This document shows, piece after piece, positions 15,168 through 19,662 of a DNA stretch of 19,662 nt. The notes below the pieces were generated by a model that had not been told where the DNA came from, did not search any database, and was given only the letters and a program-made list of their open reading frames with translations. A program made the translations under genes and the position numbers. The number at the start of each line of letters is the position of its first letter. Position 1 is the first letter of the stretch. Source of the stretch: an uncultured Eubacteriales bacterium (GTDB lineage: Bacteria; Bacillota; Clostridia; Oscillospirales; Oscillospiraceae). The DNA lies in the NCBI GenBank assembly GCA_959602365.1, contig CAUGSS010000047.1:1-19662 (forward strand), in the 5' to 3' direction.

Positions 15168-15183
15168 GTTAGTTTAAACTAAC
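15168..15183. promoter_or_regulatory. Metal-box-like operator in the siderophore leader
   Basis: GTTAGTTTAAACTAAC is a perfect 16-bp palindrome of the form GTTAG-N6-CTAAC. It lies about 62-77 bases downstream of the predicted start site and 44 bp before the AUC start. The same architecture recurs at 19500-19515 and 19535-19550. It resembles DtxR/IdeR-type iron boxes (inference). Confidence 0.7.
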
Positions 15184-15197
15184 AACATGCGGGAAAA

Positions 15198-15242
15198 ATG
15201 TGCAGCGCCGATTGGACTTACCATGCCTCGCGCACTGCACAT
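15198..15242 (-). other. Hairpin with U-tract at the 5' end of the siderophore mRNA
   Basis: On the minus strand ATGTGCAG (15235-15242) pairs with CTGCACAT (15198-15205), with extra GCGC/GCGC pairing inside, and is followed by TTTTT. It starts within a few bases of the predicted transcription start. It could be an attenuator or a 5' stabilising hairpin. It does not match a riboswitch I recognise. Confidence 0.45.
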
Positions 15243-15251
15243 CGTGGTCAG

Positions 15252-15281
15252 ATTATAGCACAATGAGTTAGTTACGTGCAA
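15252..15281 (-). promoter_or_regulatory. Promoter of the siderophore importer operon
   Basis: TTGCAC (15276-15281) and a perfect TATAAT (15252-15257) are 18 bp apart on the minus strand, about 130-170 bp upstream of permease 1. It is the strongest promoter match on this side of the window. Confidence 0.75.
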
Positions 15282-15282
15282 C
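15267..15282. promoter_or_regulatory. Second, imperfect metal-box copy over the siderophore -35
   Basis: GTTAG-TTACGT-GCAAC matches GTTAG-N6-CTAAC at 8 of 10 fixed positions and covers the -35 element. A bound repressor here would block RNA polymerase directly. Confidence 0.5.
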
Positions 15283-15343
15283 TGTATAAATAATACAATA
15301 TGATGCAGAAGAGAAGGGAAAAATTGGCGTTTCTGCTGGAAGC

Positions 15344-17461
15344 CTATGGGGCATCGCTCTGAGATGTGTCCGCTTTTCCTGACCTTTCTGCGGGCAGCGG
15401 GCACATACTGCGCAGGCTGACTGCCAGGGTGGACAGGTTGTGCAGGGTGGCGGAGGCGGCGGGGGTCAGCGCTCCGGCCGCCCCCAGGGTGATCAGGCCG
15501 CCGTTGAAGCCGATGACAAAGCGGTAGTTGGCGTGGATGCGGCGCATCAGCCCCAGGGCAATCTTTCGCAGCTCCACCAGCTCCCAGAGCGACGCTCCGG
15601 GGATGGTGATGTCGGCGATCTCCTGGGCGATGGCGGCCCCGCCGCTGACGGCGATGCCCGCGTCGGCCTCGGAGAGGGCGGGGGAGTCGTTGATGCCGTC
15701 CCCCACCATCAGCACCGTGTGCCCATCCCGGCGCAGCTGGGCGACATACCCGGCCTTGTCCTCGGGCAGCACTTCGGCCTGGAAGGCGTCCACCCCCACC
15801 TGGGCGGCGATGGCGGCGGCGGTGCGGCCGCTGTCCCCGGTGAGCATCACCGTGCGGGTGATGCCCAGCGCCCGCAGCTCGGAGAGCACCTGCCGGGCCT
15901 CCGGGCGCAGGGGGTCGGAGATGCAGATCACCGCCGCCAGCACGCCGCCCACCGCCAGATACAGGTGGGAGTACTCCGTCGGCAGGGTGTCAAACCGGGC
16001 CTCCTCCCCCGGGGGAATGGTGCAGCCCTCGTCCTCAAAGACGAAGTGGGCGCTGCCGATGAGCACCCGCTCACCCCCTACGGTGCTGGCGATGCCGTGG
16101 GCCACCAGGTACTCCACCTTGGTGTGCATCTCCTCGTGGGAGAGCCCCCGGCGCCTGGCCTCCTCCACCACGGCGTTGGCCATGGAGTGGGGGAAGTGCT
16201 CCTCCAGACAGGCGGCCAGCCGCAGCAGCTCGTCCTCGTTCCGGCCTCCGAAGGGAATGACCCGGGCCACCCGGGGGCAGGCCCGGGTCAGAGTGCCGGT
16301 CTTGTCAAAGACGATGGTGTCCGCCTGGGCCACCGCCTCCAGGAACTTGCCCCCCTTGACGGTGATGTGCTGGCGGCCCGCCTCCCCCATGGCGGAGAGC
16401 ACCGCCAGGGGCATGGCCAGCTTCAGGGCGCAGGAGAAGTCCACCATCAGCACCGACAGGGCCCGGACGGCGCTGCCGGTGAACAGGAAGCTGAGCAGGC
16501 TTCCCCCAAAGGTATAGGGGACCAGCTTGTCTGCCAGATCGGCGGCCGTGCGCTCGGCGGTGGATTTCAGCTGTTCGGAGCGCTCGATCATCTCCACGAT
16601 CTGGTCATAGCGGCTCTGGCCGGAGGCCTGCCTGACCTCCAGCACGCACTCGCCCTCCTCCACCACGGTGCCGGCGTAGACACTGCCGCCGGGGTGCTTG
16701 GCCACCGGGATGGACTCCCCGGTGAGGGAGGCCTGGTTGACGGCCACATCCCCCTCCAGCACCACCCCGTCCACCGGGATGACGCCGCCGGAGCGGACCA
16801 CCACCGTGTCTCCGGGGCGGATCTGGGAGATGGGCACCAGCGTCTCCCCCTGGGGGGTGCGCAGCCACACCCGGTCCACGTTCAGGGACATGCACCGGGC
16901 CAGATCCTCCACCGACTTTCTGTGGGTCCACTCCTCCAGCAGCTCCCCCAGCTCCAGCAGGAACATCACCGACCCGGCGGTGCCGAAATCCCTCCGGCAT
17001 GCGGAGATGGAGATGGACAGGGCGTCCAGCAGCTCCACCTTCAGCTCCCTGCGGCGCAGGCAGCCCAGCCCCCGGCGGACAAAGGGGATCATATGCCACA
17101 CTGTCCGGGCGATTTTCAGGGGGGTGGGGAGGAAGAGGGCGCTGGCCGCCTTGACCAGCACCTTGCCCACCAGCTTTTCCTCAAAGTCCCGGTTCAGCGC
17201 CCGGCTGCTGTGGGCGGGCAGGGTGACGGTCTGCTCCGCCTCCCGCCAGGAGAACTGGCGCAGATCCGCCAGCATCTCCGAGCGGGGGCCGGAATAGTAC
17301 AGGATCACGCAGCGGGTGCGCTCATGGACGGCGGCCCGAAGGGCCCAGGGCCGGCCTGACAGCCATTCCTCCAGCAGGTCGGCCTGCCGGAGGGTCATGG
17401 ACTTCTGTTTCAGCCGCAGCCGGATGCGCCCGCGGCACTCGTGCAAAATAGTCGCATGCAT
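15344..17461 (-). CDS. P1B-type metal-transporting ATPase (P1B-6/FezB-like candidate)
   Basis: A 705-residue inner-membrane metal P-type ATPase. A degenerate HMA-type domain without CxxC is at about residues 1-75 (ECRGRIRLRLKQK). TGES is at 247-250, the phosphorylated DKTGT at 386-390, the HP-type locus near His425, TGD at 541-543 and GDGIND at 587-592. The ion-binding helix reads DFSCALK (341-347), so the usual CPC is Ser-Cys-Ala. The canonical Cu and Zn/Cd classes are therefore unlikely. The group that includes ferrosome ATPase FezB (P1B-6) is the closest fit I recall, with moderate certainty. The start is the ATG at 17461 after GGAGGAAAAGCG; an in-frame TTG at 17482 would overlap the ribosome site. 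A terminator hairpin separates it from the upstream DUF6110 gene. Metal and direction are not shown. Confidence 0.93.
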   Translation of the reverse strand: MHATILHECRGRIRLRLKQKSMTLRQADLLEEWLSGRPWALRAAVHERTRCVILYYSGPRSEMLADLRQFSWREAEQTVTLPAHSSRALNRDFEEKLVGKVLVKAASALFLPTPLKIARTVWHMIPFVRRGLGCLRRRELKVELLDALSISISACRRDFGTAGSVMFLLELGELLEEWTHRKSVEDLARCMSLNVDRVWLRTPQGETLVPISQIRPGDTVVVRSGGVIPVDGVVLEGDVAVNQASLTGESIPVAKHPGGSVYAGTVVEEGECVLEVRQASGQSRYDQIVEMIERSEQLKSTAERTAADLADKLVPYTFGGSLLSFLFTGSAVRALSVLMVDFSCALKLAMPLAVLSAMGEAGRQHITVKGGKFLEAVAQADTIVFDKTGTLTRACPRVARVIPFGGRNEDELLRLAACLEEHFPHSMANAVVEEARRRGLSHEEMHTKVEYLVAHGIASTVGGERVLIGSAHFVFEDEGCTIPPGEEARFDTLPTEYSHLYLAVGGVLAAVICISDPLRPEARQVLSELRALGITRTVMLTGDSGRTAAAIAAQVGVDAFQAEVLPEDKAGYVAQLRRDGHTVLMVGDGINDSPALSEADAGIAVSGGAAIAQEIADITIPGASLWELVELRKIALGLMRRIHANYRFVIGFNGGLITLGAAGALTPAASATLHNLSTLAVSLRSMCPLPAERSGKADTSQSDAP

Positions 17462-17480
17462 CGCTTTTCCTCCAAGCTCC

Positions 17481-17514
17481 AAGAAAAGAGGGAGCCGCGC
17501 GCGTCGGCTCCCTC
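17481..17514 (-). terminator. Terminator inside the metal operon, before the ATPase gene
   Basis: On the minus strand GAGGGAGCCG-type arms (17505-17514 with 17488-17497, perfect 10 bp, 7-base loop) are followed by TTTTCTT. It lies 6 bases after the DUF6110 stop and about 20 bases before the ATPase start. No obvious promoter was seen between it and the ATPase gene, so the ATPase is probably expressed by partial read-through. Confidence 0.8.
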
Positions 17515-17520
17515 TCAGGT

Positions 17521-17799
17521 TCAGTCTTCCGCTTCGCCCTCCAGGTCGGCGGCGGCCTCCTCCTCCGCCTCTTTGGCGGCCAGGGCCTCGTTGAGCTCCT
17601 TGGCGGAGGCCAGGATGTCGGCGGCGTTCTCCTGGACGGAGGTGACCGTCTCCATGACGGAATCCTTCATCCGCAGCCCCGCGGCGGTGGCGTGGATATA
17701 GGCCTTTTTGGCGTCCTTGCTGGCCAGCAGCTTAAGCCCCAGCGAACCGAACAGGGCGCCGCCGGCAAAACAGGCCAGTTTGGCATAGATGTTTTCCAT
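17521..17799 (-). CDS. DUF6110-type (PacL-like) membrane protein
   Basis: A 92-residue protein. An N-terminal hydrophobic segment with small residues (CFAGGALFGSLGLKLLA, about 9-25) is followed by a charged amphipathic region (KDAKKAYIHATAAGLRMKD, then VTSVQENAADILASAKELN) and an acidic Glu/Ala-rich tail. I recognise it as the DUF6110 type found beside metal P-type ATPases in Clostridia. The layout of a membrane helix, an ATAxGLR-like motif and a Glu/Ala-rich stretch also recalls mycobacterial PacL (DUF1490), a scaffold/chaperone for Zn-exporting ATPases. It lacks PacL's His-rich C-terminal metal motif. The ATG has AAGGAAGC before it and follows the 26-residue peptide gene by 18 bp. Likely partner of the downstream ATPase. 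Confidence 0.85.
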   Translation of the reverse strand: MENIYAKLACFAGGALFGSLGLKLLASKDAKKAYIHATAAGLRMKDSVMETVTSVQENAADILASAKELNEALAAKEAEEEAAADLEGEAED

Positions 17800-17817
17800 A
17801 AGTAAGCTTCCTTTCCG

Positions 17818-17898
17818 TCAACGATGTCTGTGGCCTGTGATCATGGCCATGACCATGCAGATCACGGCGGCCCAGGCCCAAAACCGGTGCTGTTTCAA
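17818..17898 (-). CDS. 26-residue membrane peptide with TTG start
   Basis: A short frame encodes (M)KQHRFWAWAAVICMVMAM and ends ITGHRHR. It has a basic N-terminus, one hydrophobic helix (about residues 6-21) and a His/Arg tail. The TTG at 17898 has an excellent ribosome site (GGAGGGAGGGAGCG). It lies between the AraC gene and DUF6110 (18 bp before the latter) in the same direction. It resembles the very small DUF6219-type proteins I recall beside such ATPases, though this is from memory. Its size makes automated calling unlikely. It may be a small subunit or regulator of the ATPase complex (inference). Confidence 0.65.
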   Translation of the reverse strand: MKQHRFWAWAAVICMVMAMITGHRHR

Positions 17899-18012
17899 TG
17901 CGCTCCCTCCCTCCAGGACCGCGCCATGGCGATCGACAGGATCCGGCCGGACGAATGGCCGCGGAGCGTCCCCCGATCCGGCGGGTGGGTGAATATGATT
18001 CTATTATTATAG

Positions 18013-18972
18013 TCACTCATCCTCTGGCTGTCCTGCGGAATCGGCTGTCTTTTTGCCGGAATCGGACGTATTTCTGTACTGCCTGGGGGTCAGATGGAAA
18101 TGCTGTTTGAAGGCGGCGTTGAACTGACTCAGAGCGCTGTAACCCACGCTCTGGGCGATCTGGAGCACGGACAGCCGGGTGGTGCGCAGCAGCTGGGCCG
18201 CCCGCTCCAGGCGCTGGCGCTGGAGCCAGCGGTGGACGCTCTGGCCGTACATGGCCCGGAAGTATTTCTTGAAGGAGGTGGGGGAGAGGTAGAACCGGCG
18301 GCACACCTCCGGGATGGTCAGTTTTTCCTGCAGATGCCCCTCCATATAGGCCCGCATATCCCGCACCCGGCGGGCCATCCGGCCGCTGACCGGGGCGGCG
18401 GGGACGGCGCCGGAGAGCAGCGGGCTGTGCTGGCAGAGCAGGTACAGCAGCTCCGCCGCCTTCCACACGCAGTAGCGCCCCTGTTCGGGCCCCTTCAGGT
18501 GCTCCAGCTCCTCGAATACCGCCTGGGACCAGGGGGTGCGCTCCAGCCGGGCGCAGCCCCCGCAGGCCGCCATCTGACGGCCCACAGCTCCGGTGTCCAG
18601 CTCCGGCCCGCCCAGCAGGGCGCACAGGGCGCTCAGGCTGTCCCGGGCGGCCCGGGCGTCCACTTCCACCAGAATTCCGGCCAGGGACCGCTCCACAGTG
18701 ACCCGGCGCAGGCCGCCGCAGTCGGAGAGCAGCAGTATGTTGCCCGGCTCCAGGGCCATATGTTTCCCGCCGGAGCGCTCCAGCACCATGCCGCCGCCCC
18801 TGCAGAACAGGGCCTCGAAGTGCAGCGCACCCAGCGTCAGGGGCAGCCGGAGGGGCGGCTGCCCCTCCGGCACCTCCAGGGAAAAGCGGCACACCTGTAT
18901 CCCCGCCATGGTGTTGTCCCATTCCACCCCGGCGTCAGGGCGGCCTTTCAGATATTCCCCAAACACGTTCAT
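18013..18972 (-). CDS. AraC family transcriptional regulator
   Basis: A 319-residue AraC/XylS regulator. The C-terminal DNA-binding domain starts near residue 199. Its first helix-turn-helix is at about 217-238 (LTIPEVCRRFYLSPTSFKKYF) and its second at about 265-290 (SVLQIAQSVGYSALSQFNAAF), ending TPRQYR. The N-terminal domain (1-190) is a divergent cupin-like sensor with several cysteines, including CGGC near residue 137; whether it binds metal or siderophore, as in PchR-type relatives, is unknown. The ATG overlaps the stop of the upstream 65-residue gene as ATGA, with GGGAGGA as ribosome site, so translation is coupled. It probably controls this operon or the siderophore genes. Confidence 0.92.
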   Translation of the reverse strand: MNVFGEYLKGRPDAGVEWDNTMAGIQVCRFSLEVPEGQPPLRLPLTLGALHFEALFCRGGGMVLERSGGKHMALEPGNILLLSDCGGLRRVTVERSLAGILVEVDARAARDSLSALCALLGGPELDTGAVGRQMAACGGCARLERTPWSQAVFEELEHLKGPEQGRYCVWKAAELLYLLCQHSPLLSGAVPAAPVSGRMARRVRDMRAYMEGHLQEKLTIPEVCRRFYLSPTSFKKYFRAMYGQSVHRWLQRQRLERAAQLLRTTRLSVLQIAQSVGYSALSQFNAAFKQHFHLTPRQYRNTSDSGKKTADSAGQPEDE

Positions 18973-19166
18973 TCCTCCCGGCGGCGCTTTGCGCCACCCC
19001 GGTTCTCACTGGCCCCGGATGCCCGCCGGCGGTGGCGGCGGGGGCGCCTCTGGGGCCGGGTGCCTTTGGCGGCCCGGGCGGCCAGGAACCGGACCAGCCG
19101 CCCCAGCAGAATTGCGGCGGCGCACAGTCCAAAGGCCAGCAGACCGGACAGCAGTGTCTGCAACAT
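18969..19166 (-). CDS. Small membrane protein with Arg-rich tail (hypothetical)
   Basis: A 65-residue protein. The N-terminal half is one hydrophobic helix (LLSGLLAFGLCAAAILLGRL, residues 5-24). The rest is extremely basic (about 16 Arg/Lys in 37 residues, including PQRRPRRHRRR at 38-48), which predicts a cytosolic tail that could bind nucleic acid, lipid or acidic protein tails. I do not recognise the family. The ATG has AAAGAGGAATT before it and lies 42 bp after the HMA gene. Its stop overlaps the AraC start, which supports it being translated. Arg-rich motifs are reported in ferrosome proteins, so its place in this operon is suggestive only. Confidence 0.65.
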   Translation of the reverse strand: MLQTLLSGLLAFGLCAAAILLGRLVRFLAARAAKGTRPQRRPRRHRRRASGASENRGGAKRRREE

Positions 19167-19208
19167 ATGCCAATTCCTCTTTCGTACCGGTGCAGAAGCG
19201 CATCAAAT

Positions 19209-19460
19209 TTACCGGCGGCCGAACAGGCCCTTCTTCTGCCAGGGTTCCTTGTCCACCCGCCCCGCCTGATAGCCGGTGGCGTTGATGGCGTCCCGCAGCG
19301 CCTGTTCGTCCAGCTCCGCCTCGGAGATCAGCACGGTCTGTCCCTTGCTCCGGGAGGAGTTCACCTTTTTGACCGGAAAGGCCCGCCGGAGGGCATCGTT
19401 GATATGGGCCTCGCACATGCCGCACATCATTCCACTGACTTGAATCGTATATTTCCACAT
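19209..19460 (-). CDS. Heavy-metal-associated (HMA) domain protein
   Basis: An 83-residue single HMA domain, of the CopZ/metallochaperone fold. The metal-binding motif MMCGMC has Cys13 and Cys16. LRDAINATGYQAG near residue 60 is the typical second helix and strand. The C-terminus is basic (PWQKKGLFGRR). The frame is open to 19496 from a TTG, but the ATG at 19460 with AGAGGAAGGA before it is the better start and leaves the operators free in the leader. It is the first gene of the metal operon. It probably binds a soft or transition metal and hands it to, or senses it for, the P-type ATPase, whose own HMA-like domain lacks CxxC. Confidence 0.92.
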   Translation of the reverse strand: MWKYTIQVSGMMCGMCEAHINDALRRAFPVKKVNSSRSKGQTVLISEAELDEQALRDAINATGYQAGRVDKEPWQKKGLFGRR

Positions 19461-19499
19461 GCTATATCGTCCTTCCTCTGGTTTTGCCCGTACCAAATG

Positions 19500-19515
19500 G
19501 TTAGATACTTCTAAC
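19500..19515. promoter_or_regulatory. Metal-box-like operator 1 of the HMA/ATPase operon
   Basis: GTTAG-ATACTT-CTAAC, a perfect match to the GTTAG-N6-CTAAC palindrome seen before the siderophore operon. It is located in the leader between the promoter and the HMA start. Confidence 0.7.
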
Positions 19516-19533
19516 TTTAAGACACATTGCTGC

Positions 19534-19551
19534 GGTTAGAAAGCACTAACC
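19534..19551. promoter_or_regulatory. Metal-box-like operator 2 of the HMA/ATPase operon
   Basis: GGTTAG-AAAGCA-CTAACC has 6-bp perfect arms and starts 3 bp downstream of the -10 element, covering the expected start site. The centre-to-centre distance to operator 1 is 35 bp. Confidence 0.75.
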
Positions 19552-19553
19552 AA

Positions 19554-19582
19554 ATCATACCGCATTTGTTCCCAAAAGGCAA
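19554..19582 (-). promoter_or_regulatory. Promoter of the HMA/AraC/ATPase operon
   Basis: On the minus strand TTGCCT (19577-19582) and TATGAT (19554-19559) are 17 bp apart, 94 bp upstream of the HMA ATG. The operators lie just downstream, the usual position for repression. Confidence 0.7.
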
Positions 19583-19662
19583 GGGATGAAATTCACTTTT
19601 TTTCTTTTGCATAGAGGAGGGGGGCTGGCGGGCTGCGGCCCGCCCCCATGTTACAAAAAAGC

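Noticed and set aside
15168..15183. Fur box for the siderophore operon
   Set aside because: The sequence is a GTTAG-N6-CTAAC palindrome and does not fit the GATAATGATWATCATTATC consensus (given as a 19-mer); a DtxR/IdeR-like protein is a better candidate.
15174..15242. 22-codon frame in the siderophore leader as a leader peptide
   Set aside because: Its ATG is almost at the predicted transcription start with no ribosome site; the frame is a by-product of the hairpin.
15440..17359. Plus-strand open frames of 639 and 329 codons opposite the P-type ATPase
   Set aside because: Antisense to a gene with all P-type ATPase motifs; low-complexity translation without domains.
17990..18012. TATAAT-like sequence after the AraC gene as an internal promoter
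   Set aside because: No -35 element at a suitable distance; AT-rich spacer is a sufficient explanation.
19627..19644. GGCGGGC/GCCCGCC hairpin at the right edge as a terminator
   Set aside because: A 7-bp stem with no T-run following on either strand; on the minus strand it is followed by A-rich DNA.

Overview
The window looks like part of the chromosome of a high-GC, anaerobic, gut-type Firmicute, most likely an Oscillospiraceae/Clostridiales relative of Flavonifractor or Lawsonibacter. The grounds are strong GGAGG-type ribosome sites, sigma-A-like promoters, an EFR1-type flavodoxin/ferredoxin protein, and a DUF6110-type protein beside a metal P-type ATPase, all with GC-rich coding. This placement is inference from gene content; there is no rRNA marker. 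No tRNA, rRNA, CRISPR array, insertion sequence or phage gene was seen.

Bases 1-5310 (minus strand) are a carbonyl-reduction block. A promoter at 5210-5238 drives aldo/keto reductase (AKR), AKR-like protein with a C-terminal 2x[4Fe-4S] domain, DUF362 protein, then a second AKR paralogous to the first. An SDR oxidoreductase follows with its own promoter. A LysR-type box (ATAAGC-GGG-GCTTAT) sits about 64 bp upstream of the predicted AKR start site, and a LysR gene lies just upstream at 5311-6204.

Bases 6205-11233 hold two more LysR genes and redox partners. The second LysR (plus strand) is followed by an EFR1-type flavodoxin-ferredoxin protein and a strong terminator. An iron-containing alcohol dehydrogenase and a flavodoxin form a minus-strand operon, divergent from a third LysR. 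The 381-bp divergent region carries overlapping promoters, two inverted repeats and a terminator/T-box-like hairpin.

Bases 11254-15124 are a complete FatB/YclQ-type catecholate siderophore importer (permease, permease, ATPase, lipoprotein; minus strand).

Bases 15344-19582 are a metal operon on the same strand: HMA metallochaperone-like protein, a 65-residue Arg-rich membrane protein, an AraC regulator, a 26-codon membrane peptide with a TTG start, a DUF6110/PacL-like membrane protein, an internal terminator, and a P1B-type ATPase with Ser-Cys-Ala in place of CPC. Both this operon and the siderophore operon carry the same palindrome, GTTAG-N6-CTAAC, at their promoters (three perfect sites and one 8/10 site). 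This resembles a DtxR/IdeR-like metal box and suggests one metal-responsive regulon. The most interesting reading is a ferrosome-like (fez-type) or metal-efflux platform co-regulated with iron acquisition.
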